This document shows, piece by piece, positions 37,477 through 47,263 of a DNA stretch of 64,000 nt. The first letter of the stretch is position 1, and every line of letters begins with the position of its first letter. The stretch lies in contig CACHVD010000005.1 in assembly GCA_902583265.1 (NCBI GenBank), forward strand, positions 1 to 64,000. Direction: 5' to 3'. The position numbers were made by a program, and so were the translations under genes. Under the pieces are notes generated by a model. The model had not been told where the DNA came from and did no database searches. It was given only the letters and a program-made list of their open reading frames with translations. Source of the stretch: an uncultured Prochlorococcus sp. Its GTDB lineage: Bacteria > Cyanobacteriota > Cyanobacteriia > PCC-6307 > Cyanobiaceae.

Positions 37477-39021
37477 TTAGGAAATTTTATTGAGATTTTC
37501 TTTTTCTTTTAATAATTTATAAGCTATTTTTCTATCATCAAAATTAATAACTTTATCATTGAGAATTTGGTAGTCTTCATGTCCTTTTCCTGCAATTAAA
37601 ACAATATCTTCATTATTGGCAAATTTAATAGATTTATTTATTGCTTTAAATCTATCAATCTCAATTGTTATTTTTTCTCTTTTTTTTATACCCATCAAAA
37701 TATCATTTACTATCTTTTGGGGTTCTTCTGATCTTGGATTATCTGAAGTTATAAAAAGTTGATCAGAAAACTCTTCAGCTATTGATCCCATTAAAGGCCT
37801 TTTACCAAGATCTCGATCTCCTCCACAGCCAAAAACAGTAATGAGTTTTCCCTTACAAAGTTTTTTAATTGATTGCAAAACTTTTTTCAATCCATCAGGC
37901 GTGTGGGCATAATCAACAATTACTGTTGGAAGTGATCTTGAAACGTCATCATTATCAATTTCTATTTTCTCCATTCGCCCAGGAGCGCCAGGGAAAGATC
38001 GTATTAACTTTGATAGATCTTTTAAAGAAAAATTAAGTTTATACAAAATTGTTATTGCTTGAATCGCATTCATTAAATTAAATTCTCCAACAAGTGGAAC
38101 AAAAAGTTGAATTTTTTCCTTGGGTGTATGAAAAATGCAGGTTGAGCCATTTTCAGTAAATTTTTTATCTGTTACGAAAAAAAAATCATGATTTTTAAAT
38201 TCACTTTCAGTAATCTTTGTAGACACTAATGAAGATCTTTTTTCAAGATCAGACGATAATTTAGATATCCAAGGGTCATCGTGATTTAATACAGAAATTC
38301 CATCCTTTTCTATTAAATAAGGTGGGAAAAACAATTTTCTTTTTGTTTGAAAATAAGATTCCATATCTAAGTGATAATCAAGATGATCTTGAGTTAAATT
38401 AGTAAAAATAGCCGCTTCAAATTCGCATCCTGATATCCTCTTTTGAGCAATAGAATGAGAACTTACCTCTAATATCGCGAATTCAGATTCTGCCTCAACA
38501 GCAGCATTTAATTTCTTTTGAAGTTTATCAGCGAAATCAGTTGTATGAGAAGCCACTTCTGAAAAGCCAGGCCATCTATTGAACAAGGTCCCAAATAATG
38601 CAGTCTTTTTCCCTAATTTTTTTAAAAGATATTCCAATAAAAAAGTAATTGTCGTTTTCCCATTTGTACCCGTAACACCAATTAGTTTAAGTTTTCTTGA
38701 AGGCCTATTCCAAAACTCAGCGACTATTTGACCAAAAATATAATCTAAATTATCCTCTATAACCAAAATCCTTTCTCGATCAATAGATCCAATTTCCTCT
38801 TTTGCGGCAGACCCAATAATGGCAGCCTCCGCGCCGTTTTCAATTGCCTCAATACAATATTTTCCTCCATCAACATTTAAACCAGGCATCCCTAAAAATA
38901 AAGTTCCTTTTTGTACTTCTTTAGAGTTAAAAGAAATATTATTGATTTCATGATCGATTAAATCTAATGAAGGAATAATTCCTACCAAATCTAAAAGTTT
39001 ATGTAATTTTATAGATCTCAT
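37477..39021 (-). CDS. murE: UDP-MurNAc-tripeptide synthetase (meso-DAP adding)
   Basis: The 514-aa cytoplasmic Mur ligase adds the third stem-peptide residue. The ATP loop is GVTGTNGKTTITFLLEYLL near residue 115, UDP-MurNAc-dipeptide contacts lie around ASHTTDFADKL and LEVSSHSIAQKRI, and the amino-acid specificity motif DNPRSEEP near residue 412 is the form that selects meso-diaminopimelate. Carbamylated Lys region TKRKLFFPPYL. It heads a minus-strand group with the glutaredoxin-like gene 9 bp upstream. Confidence 0.97.
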   Translation of the reverse strand: MRSIKLHKLLDLVGIIPSLDLIDHEINNISFNSKEVQKGTLFLGMPGLNVDGGKYCIEAIENGAEAAIIGSAAKEEIGSIDRERILVIEDNLDYIFGQIVAEFWNRPSRKLKLIGVTGTNGKTTITFLLEYLLKKLGKKTALFGTLFNRWPGFSEVASHTTDFADKLQKKLNAAVEAESEFAILEVSSHSIAQKRISGCEFEAAIFTNLTQDHLDYHLDMESYFQTKRKLFFPPYLIEKDGISVLNHDDPWISKLSSDLEKRSSLVSTKITESEFKNHDFFFVTDKKFTENGSTCIFHTPKEKIQLFVPLVGEFNLMNAIQAITILYKLNFSLKDLSKLIRSFPGAPGRMEKIEIDNDDVSRSLPTVIVDYAHTPDGLKKVLQSIKKLCKGKLITVFGCGGDRDLGKRPLMGSIAEEFSDQLFITSDNPRSEEPQKIVNDILMGIKKREKITIEIDRFKAINKSIKFANNEDIVLIAGKGHEDYQILNDKVINFDDRKIAYKLLKEKENLNKIS

Positions 39022-39030
39022 ATGAAAAAA

Positions 39031-39333
39031 TTATTTCTCCAGAATGGTACTAATATTTTTTTGAAACCAATTCTTAAATTGATCATCTTTTAATCTTGGA
39101 GAAATGCGAGGCAATTCTATAATCTCCTCGGACCTAATTCCTTCAATAGCAATAACAGGTACTTCATAATCATATTTTTTATATTTATCTTTATATAAAT
39201 CGACCCTATCAATATCAATTTCTTTAAGCTCTTCTAGATTAGGGAATAACTCATTAAGATTTATTTTTGCCAGTTTGTTTTTTAATGAATCACAAAGGCA
39301 ACATCCCTGCCTAACAAAAATAAATATTTTCAT
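39031..39333 (-). CDS. Glutaredoxin-like protein
   Basis: This 100-aa thioredoxin-fold protein begins MKIFIFVRQGCCLCDSLKNKL with a CCLC (CxxC) active site at residues 11-14 and a cis-Pro in DYEVPVIAIEG near residue 58. It matches the DUF836/glutaredoxin family. It probably reduces disulfides or glutathionylated proteins. It lies between murE (9 bp) and yidD (4 bp) and is likely co-transcribed. Confidence 0.83.
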   Translation of the reverse strand: MKIFIFVRQGCCLCDSLKNKLAKINLNELFPNLEELKEIDIDRVDLYKDKYKKYDYEVPVIAIEGIRSEEIIELPRISPRLKDDQFKNWFQKNISTILEK

Positions 39334-39337
39334 TCAT

Positions 39338-39574
39338 TTAGTCAGGCACAGGGTCACATCCACACGGAGTTAAAGGATGACATCTGCTTAATCTTTTTAA
39401 AGTTAACCACCCTCCCTTCCAAGGACCATGTCTAGTAATTGCCTCATATCCATAAGAGCTGCAACTTGGAATAAATCTGCATCTTGGGCCAAAAAAAGGA
39501 GAAAACCACTTTTGATAAAACGAAATCATAAAAAGAAGTATAGAAGTAATTGATTTATTAATAGTTTTGAACAC
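39338..39574 (-). CDS. yidD: Membrane protein insertion efficiency factor YidD
   Basis: The 78-aa protein has the YidD signature: [38 protein letters not shown] and [22 protein letters not shown]. The four conserved cysteines are present. It is a small membrane-associated factor assisting YidC-dependent insertion. The C-terminal Cys-rich tail is normal. Start ATG at 39574 faces the divergent rpsD gene. Confidence 0.95.
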   Translation of the reverse strand: MFKTINKSITSILLFMISFYQKWFSPFFGPRCRFIPSCSSYGYEAITRHGPWKGGWLTLKRLSRCHPLTPCGCDPVPD

Positions 39575-39669
39575 TTTAATGATGTAAAATAATATTTCCA
39601 GTAGTAATTAGTTTAATTGAATTTAATCAATTATCCAATTTATTGCAATTTTCTACTTAATTTAAAATT

Positions 39670-40278
39670 ATGTCAAGATACCGCGGCCCCAGATTAAGGG
39701 TTACGCGTCGCTTGGGAGAACTACCAGGTCTCACCAGGAAAGCTTCAAAGAAGTCTAATCCTCCAGGTCAGCACGGCCAAGCCCGTCGCAAGCGATCAGA
39801 ATATGCAATTCGTCTAGAAGAAAAGCAGAAACTTAGGTTTAATTATGGAGTTTCTGAAAAACAACTAGTACGTTATGTAAAAAAAGCTAGAGCTCAAGAT
39901 GGATCTACAGGTACTAACCTACTAAGACTTTTAGAAAACAGACTTGATAATGTTTGTTTTAGATTAGGTTTTGGAGGTACCATTCCAGGCTCAAGACAAT
40001 TAGTAAATCATGGCCATGTAACCGTTAATGGGAAGGTTCTTGATATTGCTGGTTATCAATGCAAATCAGGCGATGTAATCGGAATTAAAGAAAACAAAGC
40101 AAGCAAAAAACTTGTAGAAGGTAATATAGAATTCCCTGGCTTAGCAAATGTCCCACCTCATCTTGATTTAGACAAGCCTAAATTAACGGGAAAAATAAAT
40201 GGGAAATGCGATAGAGAGTGGGTGGCTCTTGAAATAAACGAACTACTAGTTGTTGAATATTATTCAAGAAAAGTTTAA
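39670..40278 (+). CDS. rpsD: 30S ribosomal protein S4
   Basis: This 202-aa protein has an N-terminal basic region ([20 protein letters not shown]), lacking the zinc-binding cysteines as in other cyanobacterial S4, and an S4 RNA-binding domain near residues 92-155 ([19 protein letters not shown] and [15 protein letters not shown]). It nucleates 30S assembly on 16S rRNA. A strong terminator hairpin follows. Confidence 0.98.
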   Translation: MSRYRGPRLRVTRRLGELPGLTRKASKKSNPPGQHGQARRKRSEYAIRLEEKQKLRFNYGVSEKQLVRYVKKARAQDGSTGTNLLRLLENRLDNVCFRLGFGGTIPGSRQLVNHGHVTVNGKVLDIAGYQCKSGDVIGIKENKASKKLVEGNIEFPGLANVPPHLDLDKPKLTGKINGKCDREWVALEINELLVVEYYSRKV

Positions 40279-40298
40279 TACTACTTTTCTTTGGATTA

Positions 40299-40331
40299 TT
40301 AAATCTCTCATTTTTTAAAAGAGAGATTTAA
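40299..40331 (+). terminator. Terminator after rpsD
   Basis: An 11-bp perfect stem TTAAATCTCTC / GAGAGATTTAA with loop ATTTTTTAAAA is followed by TTTAATTCTTATTTTT. It separates rpsD from the methionine/cysteine cluster. Confidence 0.7.
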
Positions 40332-40354
40332 TTTAATTCTTATTTTTAAAAATA

Positions 40355-41518
40355 ATGGGAAATAAGGAAAATAATATAAAAAAGCCAGGTTTTAAGACCT
40401 TATCTATTCATCATGGGGAAACATTTGCTGAAGAAACTGGATGCGTTATGCCTCCTATTTTTTCTTCATCTACTTTCAAACATGGAAATAAAGATAATTT
40501 TGACTACACCAGATCAGGTAATCCAAACTTTAGAATTCTAGAAAACATCCTTAAATCAATAGAAGATTCTAAATACTGTACAGTTTTTGGATCTGGAATT
40601 AGCGCGATAACTGCAATTTCATCAACTCTAAAATCAGGTGACAAGATACTCTGCGAGTCAAATCTCTATGGTTGTACAGTGAGGATGTTCGAAAAAGTTT
40701 TCAAGAAATTTGGACTAGAAGTTTTATACACAGATTTTACAAACGAAAATAATATCAAAAAGATTTCAAACTTCGAGCCAACCTTGATATGGCTAGAAAG
40801 TCCAACTAATCCACTTTTGAAGGTACTCGATATTAAGGCAATTTGTGATGAAGCGAATAAACTCGAAATACCAGTAGTTGTAGACAACACATTTTCTACA
40901 GCGCTTATTCAAAAACCATTGGACCTTGGGGCAACACTATCGGTTGTAAGCACCACAAAATTCATTAATGGACATAGTGACGCACTTGGCGGAGCAGTAC
41001 TGACAAATAATGAGGAATGGAATAGTAAGATGCTTTTCTCTCAAAAAGCTCTCGGGCTTCAACCATCTCCTTTTGATAGTTGGCTCATTACGAGAGGAGT
41101 AAAAACTCTTCCTTTAAGAATCGAACAACAAACTAAAAGTGCAGAATTTATTTCTGAAGAATTAGGTAATCATAAAATTATTAATAAAGTAATTTACCCT
41201 TTCAATCAAGAACATCCGCAATTTAATTTAGCAAAATCGCAAATGAAATCTGGAGGTTCAATGATCACCCTAAAATTAAATTTAAACAAAGAGGATACTT
41301 TTAAATTTTGCAAATCTCTCAAATATTTCTCTCTAGCAGAAAGCCTTGGAGGAGTTGAAAGTTTAATTTGTCACCCTGCAACGATGACTCATGCTTCTGT
41401 TGATGACAAAACAAAAAATCTACTAGGGATAGATGATACTCTTGTCAGATTATCAATTGGATGTGAAGATACAAACGATTTAATCTCGGACATTTTATTT
41501 GCTTTAAATAAATTCTGA
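40355..41518 (+). CDS. Trans-sulfuration PLP enzyme (Cys/Met metabolism family)
   Basis: The 387-aa fold-type I enzyme has PLP lysine in SVVSTTKFINGHSDALGGAV near residue 205, cofactor contacts in VFGSGISAITAI near residue 77, VDNTFSTAL near residue 175 and the C-terminal GGVESLICHPATMTHASV. This is the MetB/MetC/MetZ family: cystathionine gamma-synthase, cystathionine lyase or O-acylhomoserine sulfhydrylase cannot be separated by eye. It lies 3 bp upstream of a second, longer family member, so the pair may provide successive steps. Confidence 0.85.
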   Translation: MGNKENNIKKPGFKTLSIHHGETFAEETGCVMPPIFSSSTFKHGNKDNFDYTRSGNPNFRILENILKSIEDSKYCTVFGSGISAITAISSTLKSGDKILCESNLYGCTVRMFEKVFKKFGLEVLYTDFTNENNIKKISNFEPTLIWLESPTNPLLKVLDIKAICDEANKLEIPVVVDNTFSTALIQKPLDLGATLSVVSTTKFINGHSDALGGAVLTNNEEWNSKMLFSQKALGLQPSPFDSWLITRGVKTLPLRIEQQTKSAEFISEELGNHKIINKVIYPFNQEHPQFNLAKSQMKSGGSMITLKLNLNKEDTFKFCKSLKYFSLAESLGGVESLICHPATMTHASVDDKTKNLLGIDDTLVRLSIGCEDTNDLISDILFALNKF

Positions 41519-41521
41519 AAA

Positions 41522-42991
41522 TTGAGAGATTTACTTAAAAAACCTATATGGAAAAATTTAGAGTTGGGATATGCAATTCCTGATAGTATTCATGCCGTTT
41601 CTGTAGCATTACCAACTTGGAATGATGTAATAAATTACGAGGAAAAAGATCAAGAATGCATGAATTTATTGAAGTCCATTTACCCACGATTCGGGCTAAA
41701 TCCCATAGTGAAAAGATTATGCGAAAAAGTAAAAAAGCAAAATTACTACAACAATAAAAGTATCTGGCCATATCCGAATGAAAGCATAGCTTTTAAAGCT
41801 AAAAAATACATTGATAGAAATACTTCTGAACAATTCTCATTAATAGAAAAAAGAGGTAATTTAGCTTTCTTAATAACTGAAAAAGAAGGAAGTATTTATG
41901 CAAAATATTTTTGGCAACATACTGGTCTTGGTCTATCTTCAAGAGCTGCCGCTATAGAACTAGGTCTTGAAGATTGCCCGTCAAAATCTTACGTGAATGA
42001 ATGTTCTCAAAAAATAAAAAAAAGAATTTCTAAATCTACAAAAATTAACTCTAATGATATTCACTTAACTTCATCTGGAATGTCTGCATTGCATACATCA
42101 TTAGAAATCATATATAAATTATTTCCAGCTAAACCAACACTCCAAGTTGGTTTTCCATATGTAGATGTACTTAAATTACCAATGAAAATCTTTCACGGAG
42201 CAAAGTTAATTACAGAAGAAAATTGCGCAGATATTGAATTAGAAATTAAAAGAATAAATCCATCAGCATTAATTATTGAACTTCCAAGTAATCCAATGCT
42301 CAAATGTGTAAACATTAAAAAAATTTCAAAAATAGCAAAAAAGTTAAATATTCCCCTAATTGTTGACGATACAATTGGTTCAAATTTAAATATAAATTCC
42401 CTAGAACATGCAGATATAGTTTTTACTTCACTTACAAAAATTTTTTCAGGTAGTGGTGATATTCTTGCCGGATCATTAATACTAAATCCAAAAAGCAAAT
42501 GGATTGATCAATTTAGAAATGCATTAAACGAGATTAATCTTCCAATACTTTCCGATGGAGATACAGTTTATCTAGAGAAAGCTAGTAGAGATGTAAATCA
42601 AAGAGTTTTTGAACAAAATAAAGCATGTTTAGAATTAAAAAAAAGATTAGAGACCCATAGCGAGATTAAAAATATTTTCCATCCTGAAAATTGTCCAAAT
42701 TTTAATTCTTTACTTACTTCTGATGGAGGATACGGCTGCTTATTATCATTTGAATTAAAGGGAGGATTGAACAAAGCTAAGAAATTTTATGATTCTCTAC
42801 AAGTATCTAAAGGACCTAGTTTAGGTACAAAATTTACTCTGGTTTGTCCTTATGTTTTACTAGCTCATTATGACGAGCTGGATTGGGCTGAAAGTTTTGG
42901 TATACCATCGCACCTTATTAGAGTATCAGTTGGATTAGAAGACCAAGATCAATTATGGAAAACCTTTTCTGAAGCACTAAATAATTTCTAA
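41522..42991 (+). CDS. Long cystathionine gamma-synthase-like PLP enzyme
   Basis: At 489 aa this is about 100 residues longer than the usual family members because of an N-terminal extension (residues 1-120, with LELGYAIPDSIHAVSVALPTW). The catalytic core has HLTSSGMSALHTSLE near residue 180, VDDTIGSNLNI near residue 281 and the PLP lysine in FTSLTKIFSGSGDILAGSLI near residue 300. The layout recalls the long fungal STR2-type cystathionine gamma-synthases. TTG at 41522 is the start. Co-transcribed with the preceding homologue. Confidence 0.82.
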   Translation: MRDLLKKPIWKNLELGYAIPDSIHAVSVALPTWNDVINYEEKDQECMNLLKSIYPRFGLNPIVKRLCEKVKKQNYYNNKSIWPYPNESIAFKAKKYIDRNTSEQFSLIEKRGNLAFLITEKEGSIYAKYFWQHTGLGLSSRAAAIELGLEDCPSKSYVNECSQKIKKRISKSTKINSNDIHLTSSGMSALHTSLEIIYKLFPAKPTLQVGFPYVDVLKLPMKIFHGAKLITEENCADIELEIKRINPSALIIELPSNPMLKCVNIKKISKIAKKLNIPLIVDDTIGSNLNINSLEHADIVFTSLTKIFSGSGDILAGSLILNPKSKWIDQFRNALNEINLPILSDGDTVYLEKASRDVNQRVFEQNKACLELKKRLETHSEIKNIFHPENCPNFNSLLTSDGGYGCLLSFELKGGLNKAKKFYDSLQVSKGPSLGTKFTLVCPYVLLAHYDELDWAESFGIPSHLIRVSVGLEDQDQLWKTFSEALNNF

Positions 42992-43075
42992 ATTCCTAGT
43001 ATTTACCGTATAGAAACTTATATACTCTTTTTCTGAATAATAGTTAGTATTAATATATATTTTCTCAATATATAA

Positions 43076-44062
43076 ATGGCAAAAATTTATGAGGACAACA
43101 GTTTTGCTATTGGAAACACTCCATTAGTAAAATTAAAATCAGTTACTAAAAACGCGAAAGCTACAGTACTTGCAAAAATTGAAGGTAGAAACCCCGCTTA
43201 TAGTGTCAAATGTAGGATCGGCGCAAACATGATCTGGGATGCCGAGAAAAGCGGGAAACTTACAAAAGACAAAACTATTGTTGAGCCAACTTCTGGAAAT
43301 ACAGGAATTGCTCTAGCTTTTACTGCTTCAGCAAGAGGTTATAAACTGATCCTTACAATGCCAGAATCCATGTCAATTGAAAGAAGAAGGGTTATGGCAG
43401 TATTGGGTGCTGAAATTGTTTTAACAGAAGCATCTAAAGGTATGCCTGGAGCAATAGCTAAAGCTAAAGAAATTGCAGAAAGTAATCCATCTCAATACTT
43501 CATGCCAGGTCAATTTGATAACCCAGCAAACCCTGAAATTCATTTCAAAACTACTGGACCAGAAATCTGGGATGATTGCGATGGTGAAATTGATGTCCTA
43601 GTTGCAGGGGTAGGAACTGGCGGCACAATTACAGGAGTTTCAAGATACATTAAGCAAGAGAAGGGCAAGAATATCACTTCTGTAGCTGTTGAACCATCAC
43701 ATAGTCCTGTTATTACACAGACAATGAATGGAGAAGAGGTTAAATCCGGACCACACAAAATTCAAGGAATTGGAGCAGGATTTATTCCTAAGAACCTTGA
43801 CTTATCAATTGTTGACAAGGTTGAACAAGTAACAAATGAAGAATCAATAGAGATGGCTCTTAGATTAGCCAAAGAGGAAGGTCTTTTAGTAGGAATATCT
43901 TGTGGAGCTGCTGCTGCAGCTGCGGTTAGATTAGCTGAACAAGATGAATATGCTGGAAAGACAATTGTAGTTGTTCTACCTGATTTAGCAGAGAGGTATT
44001 TATCATCAATTATGTTTACTGAAGTTCCAAGCGGAATCATTCAAGAACCAGTCAAAGCCTAA
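43076..44062 (+). CDS. cysM: Cysteine synthase (O-acetylserine sulfhydrylase)
   Basis: This 328-aa fold-type II PLP enzyme makes cysteine from O-acetylserine and sulfide. The Schiff-base lysine is in [20 protein letters not shown] near residue 44, substrate loop [12 protein letters not shown] near residue 72, phosphate-binding [15 protein letters not shown] near residue 178 and [14 protein letters not shown] near residue 276. CysK versus CysM naming cannot be settled by eye. Its location beside two transsulfuration enzymes makes a sulfur amino-acid cluster. The 3' end overlaps queA by 4 bp. Confidence 0.93.
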   Translation: MAKIYEDNSFAIGNTPLVKLKSVTKNAKATVLAKIEGRNPAYSVKCRIGANMIWDAEKSGKLTKDKTIVEPTSGNTGIALAFTASARGYKLILTMPESMSIERRRVMAVLGAEIVLTEASKGMPGAIAKAKEIAESNPSQYFMPGQFDNPANPEIHFKTTGPEIWDDCDGEIDVLVAGVGTGGTITGVSRYIKQEKGKNITSVAVEPSHSPVITQTMNGEEVKSGPHKIQGIGAGFIPKNLDLSIVDKVEQVTNEESIEMALRLAKEEGLLVGISCGAAAAAAVRLAEQDEYAGKTIVVVLPDLAERYLSSIMFTEVPSGIIQEPVKA

Positions 44063-45189
44063 TTCAATTTTTTCTCCAGTAGTGAGTCTGGTGAAATATA
44101 CATCGCATCGCCATAAGAGAAGAATCTAAATTTTTCTTTTATGGCTTTTTTATATAGATCTAATAATCTTTCTCTACCAATCATTGCACTTACTAAAAGT
44201 AATAATGAACTTTTAGGGAGATGAAAATTAGTTAATAATCCATCAACTACCTTAAATTTATAACCTGGCTTAATTACTAAATCTACGTATTTAGCTATGG
44301 GAATAAAGTCATTAATTTCGTGAGAATAACAACTTTCAAGAGCTCTTACGCTAGTTGTACCAATAGCAATTATTTTTCTATCTGTTTTCTTTATTCTTTT
44401 TATTTCCTCCACTACTTCCTTATTAACACTTACCCATTCTTTGTGAAGTTTTAAGTTACTTAAATCTTCTTGATCAATTGGTTTGAATGTTCCATAACCC
44501 ACGTGCAAAGTTATCGGTAAGATTATTACGCCTTTTTTTTTTAGATTGGAAATAAGACTTTTGCTTAAGTGTAAACCAGCTGTTGGTGCAGCAACTGCCC
44601 CCGGATTTGTTGCATACTCAGTTTGATAACTTTTCTCATGAAAAGATTCTTCTTCGGAATTTTTTATATAAGGAGGAAGAGGGATTTCCCCGTATTTATC
44701 AAGAAGTTCATTCATTGAATTGAGACAAGTTATATTTTCCGGAAATTTAATAAATCTCCCTCCAGTTTCTTCATCAACTCCATCAACAATCAAATTAATA
44801 TCTTGTGCTAATGGAGATTTTATTTTTAATTTTCTATTTATTTTTAACTTTTTTGCTGGCTTTGCCAAACATAACCAAACACATTCATGGGATCTTTCTA
44901 AAACTAATAATTCTACTAATGTCTTATTTTCTAATTCAACCTTTAACCTAGCTTTCATAACTTTAGTATTATTTACAATTACAAGATCCCCTTCTCTAAA
45001 TTCATCTAAAAGATTCTTGGTAAATTTATTAGTTAAACAGTCTTCTTCTAAAAAACTATTTCTAACTATCATCAATCTTGATTCATGCCTAATTGCAGAA
45101 GGTTTACTAGCAATTAATGAAGGATCAAGTAAATAATCATAAGCTTCAAGCTTATAATCTCTTTCTTCATTATTAATTTGAGAAATCAA
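44059..45189 (-). CDS. queA: S-adenosylmethionine:tRNA ribosyltransferase-isomerase
   Basis: The 376-aa enzyme transfers and isomerises the ribosyl of SAM onto preQ1 at tRNA position 34, making epoxyqueuosine. Family features: [24 protein letters not shown] near the N-terminus, [21 protein letters not shown] near residue 195, [11 protein letters not shown] near residue 233, [12 protein letters not shown] near residue 284 and [17 protein letters not shown] near residue 327. Length is a little above the typical 340-350. Confidence 0.96.
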   Translation of the reverse strand: MISQINNEERDYKLEAYDYLLDPSLIASKPSAIRHESRLMIVRNSFLEEDCLTNKFTKNLLDEFREGDLVIVNNTKVMKARLKVELENKTLVELLVLERSHECVWLCLAKPAKKLKINRKLKIKSPLAQDINLIVDGVDEETGGRFIKFPENITCLNSMNELLDKYGEIPLPPYIKNSEEESFHEKSYQTEYATNPGAVAAPTAGLHLSKSLISNLKKKGVIILPITLHVGYGTFKPIDQEDLSNLKLHKEWVSVNKEVVEEIKRIKKTDRKIIAIGTTSVRALESCYSHEINDFIPIAKYVDLVIKPGYKFKVVDGLLTNFHLPKSSLLLLVSAMIGRERLLDLYKKAIKEKFRFFSYGDAMYISPDSLLEKKLN

Positions 45190-45195
45190 TTAAAT

Positions 45196-46563
45196 TTAGG
45201 AGACAAGAGTCTCTGGCTCATCTTCAACTAGGGAAGCCAAGTCTTTTAAGAATGAAGCTCCATCAGCTCCGTAGATCACTCTATGATCAGCTGTTAGATT
45301 TACTTGCATTATTTTTTTAACAGATATTGAACCATCACTATTAGCAACAACGGTTGGTTTCGATGATGCTATGGCTAAAATAGCACCGGTACCTGGAGGA
45401 AGAATTGCGTCAAATCTATCAACGCCAAACATCCCAAGGTTAGATAAAGTGAATGTTCCTGTTGAGTATTCATCAGGTTCTAATTGTTTTGATCTTGATC
45501 TTTTTACGAGATCTTTCCATTCCCTAGACAATTCAAATAAATCAGTATTGCATGGTTCTTTTAAAACTGGAGTTATTAGTCCACCATCTTCCATCGCAAC
45601 AGCAACAGCAATATTTATATTTTCTGGATAAGAAATTCCATTTTCTGAAAAACTTGAGTTAACTTGAGGATGTTTCTTTAGTGTCTTTGCAACTGCCTTT
45701 ACTAGTAAAGCAGTCATAGTAACTCCGTTCTGTTTTACTTTTTTGTAGAAATTATCTAATTTATCTGTGTTAATGGAATAACCCACCCTAAAACATGGCA
45801 CATCTAAACTAGATTCCATATTTTTATTTACCGCTTTTTGAAGAGTATTAAATTGAACTGTTTCTCCGGGATTACCAAAACTATTTCCTGAAGTTTCTGG
45901 TTTACTTTCAACTCCCAAATTTGCACCAGGAATACTTGCAGGAGAACCACCTTCACCTATCCATGGTATAGAGACTGGTTGGCCATTAGCTTTTAAAATA
46001 TCATCGGCTTGAATCCTTCCGTGAGGCCCAGATCCATGAACCTTTGCTAAATCAACACCCATTTGAGAGGCAAGTTTTTTAGCTCTTGGAGATGCAATTA
46101 TCCTCGAAGAAACATTACTTGTAGCAGCATTTATTTGATCGCTACTGAAAGATGGGGCTGCCTTTTCACTCATTAATACAACTTCTTTTTCTTTTTTTTC
46201 AAAAATTTCACTTTGAACTTCAGGTTTTTCTTCCGTTTTATTGCTTACCAATTCAAGTTGATCTGAACTAGAAACTTCGGGTTGTTTTCCTTTATTTTGT
46301 TCTTGAACAGAAGCTATCTCATCCTCATTTTCTACAATAAGACCGATAGTCTCTCCTACTGGTGCAGTGCTGCCAGCGGGCATTAAAACAGCTGCAAGAT
46401 ATCCATCTTGAAAAGATTCAACATCCATATCTGCCTTGTCAGATTCAACAACCAAGACAGATTCACCTCTTTCAACTTTATCTCCTGGATTTTTCAACCA
46501 TTCCACAATCTTGCCCTCCGTCATAGTAGAACTCAAGGCAGGCATGAATATTTCGTGAGACAT
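45196..46563 (-). CDS. pdhC: Dihydrolipoamide acetyltransferase (PDH E2)
   Basis: This 455-aa E2 core of pyruvate dehydrogenase has one N-terminal lipoyl domain with the modified lysine in VVESDKADMDVESFQDG near residue 43 and an acidic, Glu-rich linker (about residues 85-150). A peripheral-subunit-binding domain (ASPRAKKLASQMGVDLAKVH near residue 162) and the catalytic acetyltransferase domain with the active-site His in LTADHRVIYGADGASFLKDL near residue 424 follow. A matching promoter lies upstream on the minus strand. Confidence 0.96.
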   Translation of the reverse strand: MSHEIFMPALSSTMTEGKIVEWLKNPGDKVERGESVLVVESDKADMDVESFQDGYLAAVLMPAGSTAPVGETIGLIVENEDEIASVQEQNKGKQPEVSSSDQLELVSNKTEEKPEVQSEIFEKKEKEVVLMSEKAAPSFSSDQINAATSNVSSRIIASPRAKKLASQMGVDLAKVHGSGPHGRIQADDILKANGQPVSIPWIGEGGSPASIPGANLGVESKPETSGNSFGNPGETVQFNTLQKAVNKNMESSLDVPCFRVGYSINTDKLDNFYKKVKQNGVTMTALLVKAVAKTLKKHPQVNSSFSENGISYPENINIAVAVAMEDGGLITPVLKEPCNTDLFELSREWKDLVKRSRSKQLEPDEYSTGTFTLSNLGMFGVDRFDAILPPGTGAILAIASSKPTVVANSDGSISVKKIMQVNLTADHRVIYGADGASFLKDLASLVEDEPETLVS

Positions 46564-46652
46564 AAGAAAATTGTTATTGCATAAGTTTCAAGGGATTTCT
46601 ACCAAACTTCCTAAAGTTTTTATGGTTAAGAACCCTTTAAACTCTTGTTTTA

Positions 46653-46681
46653 ATTATACGAAATCATGTTCACAGTGGGAA
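46653..46681 (-). promoter_or_regulatory. Probable pdhC promoter
   Basis: On the minus strand TTCCCA (46681-46676) and TATAAT (46658-46653) are separated by 17 bp, placing a start about 80 nt upstream of the pdhC ATG. The rest of the 218-bp gap shows no ORF I can support. Confidence 0.5.
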
Positions 46682-46781
46682 CTCTTAAAACTTAAGAAAG
46701 TAATAATTTAGATCGATTAGAATTTAAAACTTTTCGAAATTAAGATTTACTTATATTTATCAAAAATACTAAATCTTCTCT

Positions 46782-47225
46782 TTAATTATTATCTATAGAT
46801 TGAATAACTCCATCTTTAACCGTAATCGATACTTGCATTTTTTCAATTAGATTGTCTCCCAAAGTGACATCACAGAAACTATCCACTTGCCCTTGATCAA
46901 CAATTTCGTCCATTTTTAATTCGCGAACTTGACTCTGTTGTTGAAGAAGATTTCTTTTTTGTTCTTCAATTTCATTTCGTTTTGCTGCAACTTGTTGTTG
47001 CACCTGACTAACCTGTTCTTGAACTCTTGGATCTAGGGGATTAACCGATTGGGATCTAATATTATTTACTATTTGCTGCCCCTCTTGCTCCAGTTGCGAT
47101 AATTGCTGATCAATGTTTGAAATTGCTTTACTTAATTCTTTTTCAGCATCTTCCTTCCAAGTTGGTGTAACTACAGCTTTAATAGCTATTGAGCGCTTTA
47201 TAGATATTGAGTTTTTTGTTTCCAT
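46782..47225 (-). CDS. YlqD family coiled-coil protein
   Basis: The 147-aa protein has a short N-terminal beta region (ISIKRSIAIKAVVTPTWKED), a long Gln/Glu-rich coiled coil (about residues 28-100, with QQLSQLEQEGQQIVNNIRSQ and QVQQQVAAKRNEIEEQKRN), and a C-terminal beta segment VDSFCDVTLGDNLIEKMQVS. This matches YlqD, a family with no defined function. It sits 38 bp downstream of the acyl-activating enzyme gene on the same strand. Confidence 0.78.
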   Translation of the reverse strand: METKNSISIKRSIAIKAVVTPTWKEDAEKELSKAISNIDQQLSQLEQEGQQIVNNIRSQSVNPLDPRVQEQVSQVQQQVAAKRNEIEEQKRNLLQQQSQVRELKMDEIVDQGQVDSFCDVTLGDNLIEKMQVSITVKDGVIQSIDNN

Positions 47226-47263
47226 AAAAAATTAAATTGCCTTTTCAATATAGATAGAACAAA

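Noticed and set aside
44720-45136. 138-aa plus-strand ORF
   Set aside because: It is antisense within queA, which has clear family motifs throughout.
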